From Alphaproteobacteria bacterium (GTDB lineage Bacteria; Pseudomonadota; Alphaproteobacteria; Sphingomonadales; Sphingomonadaceae), in NCBI GenBank assembly GCA_018828205.1, contig JAHJWA010000026.1:1-24125 (forward strand): a stretch of DNA of 24,125 nucleotides, read 5' to 3'. The notes beneath the pieces were generated by a model, which saw nothing but the letters and a program-made list of their open reading frames with translations, was not told where the DNA came from and made no database searches. Both the position numbers and the translations under genes were made by a program. The number at the start of each line of letters is the position of its first letter. Positions within the stretch are counted from its first letter, which is position 1. Positions 8,153-15,378 of the stretch are shown piece by piece.

Positions 8153-8180
8153 ATATGGGGAGCGCCCACGCACGGTCAAG
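8153..8180 (-). promoter_or_regulatory. Heat-shock sigma-32 type promoter of hslVU
   Basis: On the minus strand, CTTGACC (8180-8174), 13 bases, then CCCCATAT (8160-8153). This closely fits the sigma-32 consensus CTTGAAA-N11-16-CCCCATNT and stands directly ahead of a classical heat-shock operon. The -10 ends 7 bases before the hslV ATG, so the predicted transcription start is at or next to the A of the start codon. The element lies in the short gap after the bamE stop, giving hslVU its own heat-inducible transcript. Confidence 0.75.
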
Positions 8181-8201
8181 CGCACGGGCGAGGTTGCGAC
8201 C

Positions 8202-8684
8202 TCAGCCGCCCGGGCCCGGGCCGGCGCCGCCTCCGGTGCCCGGCGCTCCGACCGTACCGATATTGCCGAACAGGTCTTCGAGGAAGCTGCGCTCGCGGCC
8301 CAGCGTCGGGGTCTGGTCGCTCTCGGGCGAGAGGTAGACCACCTTGTCGATCCCGCTGCGATCCGAGGCGACGACATTGCCCGCCGCATCGAACTTCACC
8401 GCCAGCACCGAATGCTGCTGGATCGTCGGGCGCACGAAGGGCCGGCGGCCGGTGGTGCTGGAGACGTAATACCAGGTCGGATCGCCGTACTGGCTGGTGA
8501 AGGTCGGGCGGCCGAGCGTCTGTTCGACCGAACGCTGGTTGTCGATGCCGGGCTGGATCACATCGACCAGCGAGCCGTCGACGATATAGCCGCGCGGTTC
8601 GCGAATCGAGGTGCAGGCCGAGAGGGCGAACACCGCGCCCGCGACCAGAAATGCCTTGCCGGCGAGGCGACCGTTTGCGCGCAT
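8202..8684 (-). CDS. bamE: Outer membrane assembly lipoprotein BamE (SmpA/OmlA)
   Basis: A 160-residue lipoprotein, part of the BAM complex that inserts beta-barrel proteins into the outer membrane. The N terminus has a basic start, a hydrophobic helix and the lipobox LSAC with lipidated Cys24. The SmpA/OmlA domain follows, recognisable from VIQPGIDNQRSVEQTLGRP and DPTWYYVSS. The C-terminal 30 residues are rich in Gly and Pro and are probably disordered. The start is set at ATG 8684 for a compact signal peptide; an upstream start at 8711 would add nine residues. It lies upstream of hslVU on the same strand but those genes have their own promoter. Confidence 0.9.
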   Translation of the reverse strand: MRANGRLAGKAFLVAGAVFALSACTSIREPRGYIVDGSLVDVIQPGIDNQRSVEQTLGRPTFTSQYGDPTWYYVSSTTGRRPFVRPTIQQHSVLAVKFDAAGNVVASDRSGIDKVVYLSPESDQTPTLGRERSFLEDLFGNIGTVGAPGTGGGAGPGPGG

Positions 8685-8865
8685 GAGACTCACTCGAACT
8701 CCAATTGCCATGGCGCGGCTTGGCCGGGGCCGCCGCGCAACCTATATGTCTTGCGCCCGCCTTAAGCCGCCGTGCGCCCGCTTGCAATGCGCGAGCCTGG
8801 CACGGAGGCCGCAAGGGCCCGCAGCGCCGCGCTTGAAAGCCGCGGCTTGAATTGCCGCTGAACAT

Positions 8866-8880
8866 GGTGTCGCCGACACC
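8866..8880. repeat. 15-bp palindrome ahead of the UQCC-family gene
   Basis: GGTGTCG-C-CGACACC, a perfect 7-bp inverted repeat about one central base, ending 19 bp before ATG 8900. Its size and position fit an operator for a dimeric regulator, but the window gives no regulator and no second copy. The same strand also has CTTGAA twice, at 8832 and 8846. Function is unproven. Confidence 0.35.
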
Positions 8881-8899
8881 CCTGCCGATCCGGAGCCCG

Positions 8900-9424
8900 A
8901 TGACCTTTCTTTCCCGCCTCTTTCGCCCCCGCGCCGATCCGCGCGAAGCGCTGCGCCCGCTGTGGCACCGCACCGTCGAGATCGCGCGCGAGCCCGAATG
9001 GTATGCGCAATGCGGTGTCGCCGATACGCTCGAGGGCCGCTTCGACATGATCACCGCGGCGCTCGCGCTGGTGCTGCTGCGGATGGAGAACGATCGCATG
9101 CTGGCGGCGCAGACCGCGCTGCTGACCGAACTCTTCGTCGAGGATATGGATGGTCAGCTGCGCCAGTCGGGGGTGGGCGATCTGATGGTCGGCAAGAAGA
9201 TCGGCCGGCTGATGGAAACGCTGGGGGGACGGATCGGCGCCTATCGCAAGGCGCTGGGCGAGGATGGCGATGCGCGGATCGCTGCGCTCGCCTCGGCCGC
9301 GCGCCGCAACGTCACGCTTGCGGACGAGGCGCGCGCCGAACCGCTCGCGGATCGCCTGCTGGAGCTGCAGGCCCGGCTCGCCGCCACCGATGCCGACCGC
9401 CTGCTGGAAGGAACCATGCCATGA
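8900..9424 (+). CDS. Ubiquinol-cytochrome c chaperone family protein (UQCC/CBP3)
   Basis: A 174-residue protein of the ubiquinol-cytochrome c chaperone family (PF03981), related to mitochondrial Cbp3/UQCC1, which helps assemble cytochrome b of the bc1 complex. The mostly helical body includes LWHRTVEIAREPEWYAQCGVADTLEGRFDMI, a pattern typical of the family, and GVGDLMVGKKIGRLMETLGGRIGAY. The start is ATG 8900, just after GGAG at 8892; upstream in-frame starts at 8852 and 8864 are possible but would overlap the palindrome. Its stop overlaps the ATG of the next gene (ATGA, 9421-9424), so the two are translationally coupled. Confidence 0.87.
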   Translation: MTFLSRLFRPRADPREALRPLWHRTVEIAREPEWYAQCGVADTLEGRFDMITAALALVLLRMENDRMLAAQTALLTELFVEDMDGQLRQSGVGDLMVGKKIGRLMETLGGRIGAYRKALGEDGDARIAALASAARRNVTLADEARAEPLADRLLELQARLAATDADRLLEGTMP

Positions 9425-9957
9425 GCGCGGCCAACCGATCGCAACGGGGCGAATTCGAACGGATCGTGAAGCTCGATCGCCTGCCGCGCGAACCGCTAAA
9501 GCTTGCCGCCGAAGAGGCCGAGCGCGCCGCGCTGGCAAGCCGCTTCGGGATCGAAGCGGTGCATTCGCTCGAGGCGGAATTGGGTTTCGCGCCCGAAGGC
9601 CGGATCGTCGTCGCCACCGGGCGGCTGACGGCGAAAATCGAACAGCTCTGCGCGGTATCGGGCGAGCCATTCCGCAACCGGATCGACGAACCGCTCGCGC
9701 TGCGTTTCGTCCCGGCCAGCGAGCAGCCCGAGTTCGAACCCGAAGAGGAGATCGAACTCGACACCGCCGAACCCGACGAAATCTACTACGAAGGCCAATC
9801 CTTCGATCTGGGTGAAGCGATCGCGCAGAGCCTGGGCCTGGCCATCGATCCTTATGCCGAGGGGCCCGAGGCCGCGGCCACCCGCGAGAAGGCGGGATTG
9901 CTGGACATCGCCCCGAGCGGCCCCTTCGCCGCACTGGCCGCGCTCAAGCGGGACTGA
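9421..9957 (+). CDS. YceD/DUF177 family protein
   Basis: A 178-residue acidic protein of the DUF177 (YceD) family. The recognisable part is the central segment LTAKIEQLCAVSGEPFRNRIDEPLALRFVP followed by an acidic stretch and EIDLD-like end (here EIYYEGQSFDLGEAIAQSLGLAIDPYA), which matches the conserved C-terminal block. YceD proteins are usually encoded next to rpmF and are connected with rRNA/ribosome biology; the molecular role is not settled. Here there is no rpmF: the partner is the bc1 chaperone gene, overlapping by four bases, as is common in sphingomonads (recollection). The next gene, ssb, is convergent. Confidence 0.85.
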   Translation: MSAANRSQRGEFERIVKLDRLPREPLKLAAEEAERAALASRFGIEAVHSLEAELGFAPEGRIVVATGRLTAKIEQLCAVSGEPFRNRIDEPLALRFVPASEQPEFEPEEEIELDTAEPDEIYYEGQSFDLGEAIAQSLGLAIDPYAEGPEAAATREKAGLLDIAPSGPFAALAALKRD

Positions 9958-9979
9958 GCGCGGCGCCGGCGAGTGCTTC

Positions 9980-10531
9980 CTAGAAGGGAATGTCGTCGTC
10001 GAGATCGTCGTAGTTCGAGCCGCCGCCCGAACCGCCGCCGCCGCCGGAGCTTCCCCCGGAACCGCCGCTCGAACCGCCGCCCCAATTGTCGCCGCCGCCG
10101 GAGGACTGGCCGCCGCCCTGGCCGTAGCCAGAACGTTGTCCGCCGCCACCGCCGCCTGATCCGCTACCGCTGCCGCCGCCGGGCCCATCGAGCATGGTCA
10201 GTGTCCCGTCGAAGCCGCGCAGCACGATCTCGGTCGAATAGCGGTCCTGGCCGTTCTGGTCCTGCCACTTGCGGGTCTGCAGCTTGCCTTCGACGAAGAC
10301 CTTGCTGCCCTTCTTGAGGAATCTCTCGACGACATTGACCAGCCCTTCCGAGAAGATCGCCACCGTGTGCCACTCGGTGCGCTCTTGGCGCTCGCCGGTG
10401 TTCTTGTCCTTCCACTGCTCGCTGGTCGCGATCCGCAGGTTCGCGACCTTGCCGCCGTTCTGGAAGCTGCGGATCTCGGGGTCCTGCCCGAGATTGCCGA
10501 TCAGCATGACTTTGTTGAGGCTACCCGCCAT
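9980..10531 (-). CDS. ssb: Single-stranded DNA-binding protein SSB
   Basis: A 183-residue SSB. The OB-fold takes residues 1-112 (MAGSLNKVMLIGNLGQDPE..., with the conserved WHTVAIF and KGSKVFVEGKLQTRKW). A very Gly/Ser-rich linker follows (about 117-172), ending in the acidic tip DDDIPF, through which SSB recruits replication and repair partners. It binds single-stranded DNA as a tetramer in replication, recombination and repair. The start context is clear. I looked for a LexA box in the upstream 200 bases, since some ssb genes are SOS-controlled, and saw none. The low-complexity tail produces long meaningless frames on the other strand. Confidence 0.96.
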   Translation of the reverse strand: MAGSLNKVMLIGNLGQDPEIRSFQNGGKVANLRIATSEQWKDKNTGERQERTEWHTVAIFSEGLVNVVERFLKKGSKVFVEGKLQTRKWQDQNGQDRYSTEIVLRGFDGTLTMLDGPGGGSGSGSGGGGGGQRSGYGQGGGQSSGGGDNWGGGSSGGSGGSSGGGGGSGGGSNYDDLDDDIPF

Positions 10532-10648
10532 CGATTCGCTATCCCTTGCTTGTGTGTCTCCCGCCTATCGGATGGCGGCGAGCGGTGCCAGTGGAGATGA
10601 CGCCGTTGTCAACGAACCAGGCAGGCTCCGCGGCGAAGCCGCAGATTG

Positions 10649-10719
10649 TTCACACGAAGACACAAAGATGTCGTGCGAGCCCGTAGAAGAGCGCTGCCCT
10701 CTTCGTGTCTTCGTGTGAA
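10649..10719. repeat. Long inverted repeat between feoB and ssb
   Basis: Arms of 20 bp at 10649-10668 (TTCACACGAAGACACAAAGA) and 10700-10719 (its reverse complement with one mismatch), separated by 31 bases. Each arm contains two tandem CACRAAGA units. The arms lack coding character and can form a strong hairpin. The sequence looks like a dispersed intergenic repeat of the REP or MITE-like kind; whether other copies exist cannot be seen here. It could also serve as the 3' end of the feoAB transcript. A short GCGGC-gaa-GCCGC hairpin follows at 10630-10642. Confidence 0.75.
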
Positions 10720-10741
10720 ACTCAATAGCGGCTACGCCGGC

Positions 10742-12589
10742 CTACAACCCCAGCGCCACCGCGCTCCAGTAGGTTATCCCGGCAAAGACATACGCCAGCG
10801 CGAAAAGGTAGCCGACCATGAACATGGGCCATTTCCAGCCATTGGTCTCGCGCCGCGCGACCGCGATCGTCGAGAGGCACTGCGGCGCGAAGACGAACCA
10901 GGCCAGGAAGGCGAGCGCGGTGGGAAGCGTCCACAGATCGGCGATCCGCTCGGTGACGCCCTCGGCTGCCAGTTCCTCGTCCTCGGCGTCGACCGCATAG
11001 GTGGTCGCGAGCGCCGAGACCGCGACTTCGCGTGCCGCCATGGCAGGGATGATCGCCAGGCTGATCTCGCGGTTGAAGCCGATCGGGGCGAGGATCGGGT
11101 GCAGCCCGTCGGCAATCGTGCCGGCGATGCTGGCGTCGATCTGGCTCTCGCCCGGCTCGGCCTGCGGGAAGCTGAGCAGCACCCACAAAGCGATCGTGGC
11201 GACGAAGATGATCGTGCCTGCGCGGCGCAGGAACACCCAGGCGCGCTGCCACAGGCCAATCGCCAGATCGCGCAGCCGCGGCATCTGATAGCGCGGCATT
11301 TCCATGATGAAGCCGCCCGCCGCGCCCTTGGCGACCGTGCCGCGCAGCACCAGCGCCACCACCATCGCGCCGACGATGCCCGCGAGATAGAGCACGAACA
11401 GCACCAGCCCCTGCAGGCCAACGCCCGGGCCGACCGTGGTTTGCGGGATGAAGGCCGCGATGATCACCGCATAGACGGGAAGCCGGGCCGAACAGGTCAT
11501 CAGCGGCGCGATCAGAATGGTGGTCAGCCGGTCCTTGGGATCCGAGATCGAGCGCGTCGCCATGATGCCGGGGATGGCGCAGGCGAAGCTGGAAAGCAGC
11601 GGGATAAAGCTCTTCCCCGACAGGCCGACGCCCGCCATCAGCCGGTCCATCAGGAAGGCGGCGCGCGCCATATAGCCGCTCGCCTCCATCAGCAGGATGA
11701 AGAAGAACAGGATCACGATCTGCGGCAGGAAGACCACCACCGAGCCGACGCCCGCCAGCACGCCCTCGGTGACGAAATCGCGCACCAGACCTTCGGGAAG
11801 CAGCGCGGCTGCGCCGCCGCTCAGAAAACCGACCACGCCTTCCAGCGCATCGGCGAAGGGCGTCGCCCAGGCGAACACCGCCTGGAACACCACGAACAGC
11901 AGCGCGAACAGGATCACCGGCCCGACCCAGGGGTTGAGGAGCACCCGGTCGACGCCGTTCTCGACGGTGTGGCGAGCCGATTTCGACAGGATCGCGCCGC
12001 GTGCGATATGTTTGGCGGAAAGCCGCCGCTCGGGCAGCGTCAGGTGCCACTGACGCTGCGACTCTTCGTCGGCGTGGCGTTCGGCCTCGGCGATCGCCTG
12101 GCCCAGCTCGGCGATACCCTTGCGCCGCACCGCGACGGTCGGCACCACCGCCACCCCCAGCGCCGCGGAGAGCGCCGCTGGGTCGAGCGTCAGCCCGTCG
12201 CGTTCGGCAAGATCGACCATGTTGAGCGCGACCACCGTCGGACGGCCGAGCTCGAGCACTTCCTGCGCGAACACCAGATGCTGTTCGAGATTGGCGGCAT
12301 CGAGCACGAGGACGAGGACATCGGGGACCTTCTCGCCCTCGAATGTGCCCTCGACCACCTGCCGGGTGACTTCCTCGTCGGGGCTCGCCGAATCGAGCGA
12401 ATAGGAGCCGGGCAGGTCGAGCAGTTCGACCGATTCGCCGCTGGGCAGCGTCAGCCGGCCCGCCTTGCGCTCCACGGTCACGCCGGGATAGTTCGCGATC
12501 TTCTGGCGCGCGCCGGTCAGCGCGTTGAACAGCGCGCTCTTGCCCGAATTGGGATTGCCGACGAGCGCCGCGGTGCGATGGCGGCTCAC
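10742..12589 (-). CDS. feoB: Ferrous iron transporter FeoB
   Basis: A 615-residue inner membrane Fe(II) transporter with an N-terminal GTPase domain. GTPase motifs are G1 GNPNSGKS (11-18), switch region YPGVTVERKAG, G3 DLPG (58-61) and G4 NMVD (123-126). The membrane part begins near residue 210 and has the two Gate motifs (SFACAIPGIMATRSI and the later PRYQMPRLRD segment region). The start is GTG 12589, overlapping the feoA stop (GTGA), so the two are coupled. The length is at the short end of the FeoB range, with no extended C-terminal domain and no feoC in sight. A 751-residue opposite-strand frame is a shadow. Confidence 0.96.
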   Translation of the reverse strand: MSRHRTAALVGNPNSGKSALFNALTGARQKIANYPGVTVERKAGRLTLPSGESVELLDLPGSYSLDSASPDEEVTRQVVEGTFEGEKVPDVLVLVLDAANLEQHLVFAQEVLELGRPTVVALNMVDLAERDGLTLDPAALSAALGVAVVPTVAVRRKGIAELGQAIAEAERHADEESQRQWHLTLPERRLSAKHIARGAILSKSARHTVENGVDRVLLNPWVGPVILFALLFVVFQAVFAWATPFADALEGVVGFLSGGAAALLPEGLVRDFVTEGVLAGVGSVVVFLPQIVILFFFILLMEASGYMARAAFLMDRLMAGVGLSGKSFIPLLSSFACAIPGIMATRSISDPKDRLTTILIAPLMTCSARLPVYAVIIAAFIPQTTVGPGVGLQGLVLFVLYLAGIVGAMVVALVLRGTVAKGAAGGFIMEMPRYQMPRLRDLAIGLWQRAWVFLRRAGTIIFVATIALWVLLSFPQAEPGESQIDASIAGTIADGLHPILAPIGFNREISLAIIPAMAAREVAVSALATTYAVDAEDEELAAEGVTERIADLWTLPTALAFLAWFVFAPQCLSTIAVARRETNGWKWPMFMVGYLFALAYVFAGITYWSAVALGL

Positions 12590-12852
12590 GCTGCCACCTC
12601 GCTGGCGCCGCCGTCGAGCAGCTCGACCTCGATCGCAAGGGCATGCGAACGGCGCAGCGCGATGGTCATATTGCCCAGCCGCAGCGCCAGCGGGTCGCGC
12701 GTGCCGAACACGCCGCGATGGATCACCGCGAGCTCCGCGCCCTCGTCCACGCCCAGTGCGCGCAGGCGCTTGGCCTCGTCGCTCGCCAGCCGATCCCAGG
12801 AGACCGCCACGATCCGTGCCGGCCTGTCGTATTCGAGCCCGTCCAATGTCAT
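12586..12852 (-). CDS. feoA: FeoA family protein
   Basis: An 88-residue cytoplasmic SH3-like protein that supports FeoB. The family pattern is visible: LASDEAKRLRALGVDEGAELAVIHRGVFGTRDPLALRLGNMTIALRRSHALAIEV, i.e. the G-L/V-x-x-G turn, the central DPL.L..G and the terminal A-IEV. It overlaps feoB by four bases. A candidate Fur-type operator lies 30-46 bases upstream of the ATG at 12852, consistent with iron-repressed expression. Confidence 0.92.
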   Translation of the reverse strand: MTLDGLEYDRPARIVAVSWDRLASDEAKRLRALGVDEGAELAVIHRGVFGTRDPLALRLGNMTIALRRSHALAIEVELLDGGASEVAA

Positions 12853-12881
12853 GGTGGCGCGCTGCCAGAGCCGGGCGCTAA

Positions 12882-12898
12882 TTGCAACCGATTATCAA
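12882..12898 (-). promoter_or_regulatory. Candidate Fur-type operator ahead of feoAB
   Basis: TTGCAACCGATTATCAA on the plus strand, in the 53-bp gap between feoA and COQ9. It has outer TTG...CAA symmetry and resembles the Fur-box type TTGCAAATGATTCGCAA, from memory of alphaproteobacterial sites. On the minus strand it contains GATAAT, a good -10, so a bound repressor would cover the promoter. The inner palindrome is imperfect, so this is tentative. Confidence 0.35.
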
Positions 12899-12905
12899 TA
12901 GCGCA

Positions 12906-13598
12906 TCAGCGCGCGGGATAGCGCAGCCGTCCGAGGAAGCGCGTCACGCTGAAGTGGTCGCGCTCCGAATTGAGCCATTTGGCCTTGGTCTTCTCGAACC
13001 GCATCACCCCATCGATCCGCCGCTCGAGAAAGGCGCGCGTCTCGGCCTTGTCCTCGCTCTCGTCGTCGAGGAAGACCGCCAGCGTCGCCCCGTAGATCGA
13101 GGCGAGGATCGCGCGCTTGGTGTAGTGGTTGTAATCGGTCGCTGTGTCGCCCGCGAGCCGCCACATGACATCGGCGCTGTGCCAGCCGGTCCGCAGCGCG
13201 CTGGCGGCGTTCTGCGGCATGGCCATGACCGCCATCGCGCGGCGCAGCGCTTCCTCGCGCCCCGCCACCGCATCGAGACGGAACTGGACGAGGCTGCGGA
13301 TGCGCTCGCGGATTTTCATCGACGCCAGCGCCGCGGGCGGCAGCGCCGCAGCCATCGCCTCGTCGATCGTCTCGATCCAGGCGCCGATCATGTCCATCGC
13401 GCCGCCCTTGTAGGCCAGCCGCGCGACATCCCCGTCCACGCCGGCCTGCTGCGCCGCCATTTCGAGCGCGGTATCGTTCCAGCCGTCGAACACCGCCGCA
13501 TCGGCGATTGCCGGCGCGAGATGCAACCGCAGCTCGTCGAGCGTCATCTCGTTCGGGCTTGTCGGGCTTGTCGGGCCGTCGGCTGCGCTGCTCGCCAT
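12906..13598 (-). CDS. COQ9 family ubiquinone biosynthesis protein
   Basis: A 230-residue protein of the COQ9 family. COQ9 has a TetR-like fold, binds isoprenoid lipids and assists the hydroxylation steps of ubiquinone synthesis. The recognised parts are the N-terminal LAPAIADAAVFDGWNDTALEMAAQQAGVD (TetR-like first helices) and the C-terminal block WHSADVMWRLAGDTATDYNHYTKRAILASIYGATLAVFLDD, which is the family hallmark (D-x-NxYTKR-L). The start is ATG 13598, two bases after the stop of the ankyrin gene (TGAGCATG), so translation is coupled. A longer frame running upstream to 13979 is only overlap with the ankyrin gene. Confidence 0.92.
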   Translation of the reverse strand: MASSAADGPTSPTSPNEMTLDELRLHLAPAIADAAVFDGWNDTALEMAAQQAGVDGDVARLAYKGGAMDMIGAWIETIDEAMAAALPPAALASMKIRERIRSLVQFRLDAVAGREEALRRAMAVMAMPQNAASALRTGWHSADVMWRLAGDTATDYNHYTKRAILASIYGATLAVFLDDESEDKAETRAFLERRIDGVMRFEKTKAKWLNSERDHFSVTRFLGRLRYPAR

Positions 13599-13600
13599 GC

Positions 13601-14221
13601 TCACGGCCTCGGCCCGTAGGATTCCTGCGTGCCCTCGGCGCTGCGGGCCTTGTCGGCCTGCGCGATGGCATCCATGATCTGGCTTCCGCCGGCTATCAAC
13701 GCCGCATAATCGCGCGCCGAACGACCCGAATTGTCGTTGCGATCGGGATTGGCGCCATTGTCGAGCAGCAACCGGATCATCGCTATGTCGCGGCGGTGGA
13801 TCGCGGCGATCAGCGGCGTTTCGCCCGAGGCATTGCTCTGGTCGACTCGGGCGCCCGCCTCGATCAGCGCCTCGACCCCTTCGAGAAAGCCTAGATTGGA
13901 CGCGATCTGCAGCGGGGTGATGCCCTGCTTGTCGGCGATGTCGGGGTTGGCGCCCTTGCTGTGGAGGAAGCGGATCCAAGTGAGGTCGCGACGTTCCGCC
14001 ACGATATGCATGGCGGTGCGCCCGCTGGTGATGTCGCGCGAATTGGCGATCACCGTACCCGGCTGGTTGAGCATCTCGGTGACGGTCTCGCCCTCGCGGT
14101 CTTCCACCGCCTTGAGGAATTCATAACCCTCGGAGAAATTCTGCGCCGCCAGCGGACCCGACAGGAGCGCCCCGGCAAGCGCGGCAACCATCGCGTATCT
14201 CGTCCCGAACCGCAGCTTCAC
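13601..14221 (-). CDS. Exported ankyrin repeat protein
   Basis: A 206-residue protein with a signal peptide (VKLRFGTRYAMVAALAGALL..., predicted cleavage after LAA near residue 26), so probably periplasmic. It then has about four ankyrin repeats (near 67-98, 99-131, 132-165 and a partial one after 166), shown by GRTAMHIVAERRD, GITPLQIASNLG, GETPLIAAIHRRD and the connecting GANPD/GARVD turns. The start is set at GTG 14221, because GAGG lies 8 bases upstream and the signal peptide begins there; ATG 14254 in the same frame would add 11 residues. Ankyrin repeats bind proteins, but the partner is not evident. It is the first gene of the COQ9 unit, and divergent from the SCO gene. Confidence 0.88.
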   Translation of the reverse strand: MKLRFGTRYAMVAALAGALLSGPLAAQNFSEGYEFLKAVEDREGETVTEMLNQPGTVIANSRDITSGRTAMHIVAERRDLTWIRFLHSKGANPDIADKQGITPLQIASNLGFLEGVEALIEAGARVDQSNASGETPLIAAIHRRDIAMIRLLLDNGANPDRNDNSGRSARDYAALIAGGSQIMDAIAQADKARSAEGTQESYGPRP

Positions 14222-14305
14222 CAAACCAACCTCGCATGTTTTTTGCGTTTGCATGGGGCACAGCCCTTGTGCCGCCAGCGTTAGCAGAGCATGAATTGCA
14301 ACGCC

Positions 14306-14920
14306 ATGGCCCACCGCAAAGCGTTGTCGCTCGCCCTCCCCGCACCCCTGCTCCTGCTCGCTGCCCTTGCCGGTTGCGATTCCGCAGGCGCGCCCGCCGA
14401 TGCGGGCGAACCGCCGCTCAAGGGCGCGGCGATCGGTGCGCCCTTCGAACTCACCGGCGAGACCGGCGATACGGTCCGCTGGGACGATTTCGACGGCCAG
14501 TACCGGATCATCTATTTCGGCTACGCCTATTGCCCCGACATCTGCCCCACCGACGTCCAGCGCGCGATGGCCGGGCTGAAGCGCTTCGAGGGAGAAAACC
14601 CCGAGCGCGGAGCGAACATCCAGCCGCTTTTCGTCAGCGTCGATCCCGAGCGTGATACCCCCGAGGTGCTGCGCGAATTCACCGACAGCTTCCACCCGCG
14701 GCTGATTGGCATGACCGGCGATCTGGAGACGCTCAAACAGGTCGCGATGGATTTCGGGACCACCTTTTCCAAGGGCGAGGAGCAGCCGGGTGGCGGCTAT
14801 CTCGTCAACCATCTGGGCTACACCTATCTGTTCGGCCCCGCGGGCGAAGCGCTGGCGATGCTGCCCACCGACCAAGGACCCGAAGCCGTCGCCGAGGAGC
14901 TGGACAAATGGGTGCGCTGA
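14306..14920 (+). CDS. SCO family protein (SCO1/SenC copper metallochaperone)
   Basis: A 204-residue lipoprotein-like SCO protein, involved in delivering copper to the CuA site of cytochrome oxidase or in thiol redox handling. Signal peptide with lipobox LAGC (Cys24), so probably membrane-anchored in the periplasm. The thioredoxin-like domain has the CxxxC copper site CPDIC (Cys76, Cys80) in FGYAYCPDICPTD and the distal ligand His169 in LVNHLGYTY, so all three copper ligands are present. ATG 14306 is preferred; ATG 14291 in the same frame would add five residues, and neither has a clear Shine-Dalgarno sequence. The 3' end overlaps the next gene by 13 bases. Confidence 0.92.
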   Translation: MAHRKALSLALPAPLLLLAALAGCDSAGAPADAGEPPLKGAAIGAPFELTGETGDTVRWDDFDGQYRIIYFGYAYCPDICPTDVQRAMAGLKRFEGENPERGANIQPLFVSVDPERDTPEVLREFTDSFHPRLIGMTGDLETLKQVAMDFGTTFSKGEEQPGGGYLVNHLGYTYLFGPAGEALAMLPTDQGPEAVAEELDKWVR

Positions 14921-15378
14921 GAGAGCGCTTCTGGGAGCGCCCGCTGGCCGAACTCGACCGGCCCGAATGGGAAGCGCTGTGCGACGGCTGCGGGCGCTGC
15001 TGCCTGCACAAGATGGAGGATGAGGACACCGGCCGGATCGAGGAGACCAATGTCGCCTGCCGGCTGCTCGATTGCGCCAGCGCGACCTGCCGCGACTATC
15101 CCAACCGCAAGAGCTTCGTCCCCGATTGCCTGCGGCTGACGCTCAAGATCGTCGACAGCGTGCCCTGGCTGCCATCGACCTGCGCCTATCGCCGACGCGC
15201 GGAAGGCCGGCCGCTGCCCGACTGGCACTATCTGCTTTCGGGCGATCGCGAGGCGGTGATCCGCGCGGGTGTCTCGGTCGCGGGCCGCGTGGTCAGCGAG
15301 ATCGACGCCGGCCCGCTCGAACACCATGTCGTCGAATGGGACGAGGAAGCCGGCGAGTGCTGGGATGACGTCGCATGA
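14908..15378 (+). CDS. YcgN family cysteine cluster protein (UPF0260)
   Basis: A 156-residue soluble protein of the YcgN/UPF0260 family. It has the family's cysteine cluster: Cys25, Cys28, Cys31, Cys32 (CDGCGRCC), then Cys51, Cys56, Cys61, Cys74 and Cys92, a set suited to binding a metal or Fe-S cluster. WHYLLSGDR and VVEWDEEAGE are further conserved parts. The biochemical role is not established. It overlaps both neighbours (13 bases with the SCO gene, ATGA with the next one), so the three genes form an operon. Confidence 0.9.
   Translation: MGALRERFWERPLAELDRPEWEALCDGCGRCCLHKMEDEDTGRIEETNVACRLLDCASATCRDYPNRKSFVPDCLRLTLKIVDSVPWLPSTCAYRRRAEGRPLPDWHYLLSGDREAVIRAGVSVAGRVVSEIDAGPLEHHVVEWDEEAGECWDDVA

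Noticed and set aside
10646..12901. Plus-strand open frame of 751 codons opposite feoAB
   Set aside because: Antisense shadow of two unmistakable genes; translation is a low-complexity Arg/Asp/His sequence.
13601..14875. Extended 424-codon version of the ankyrin gene
   Set aside because: The added part is antisense to the SCO gene and would put the signal peptide in the middle of the protein.
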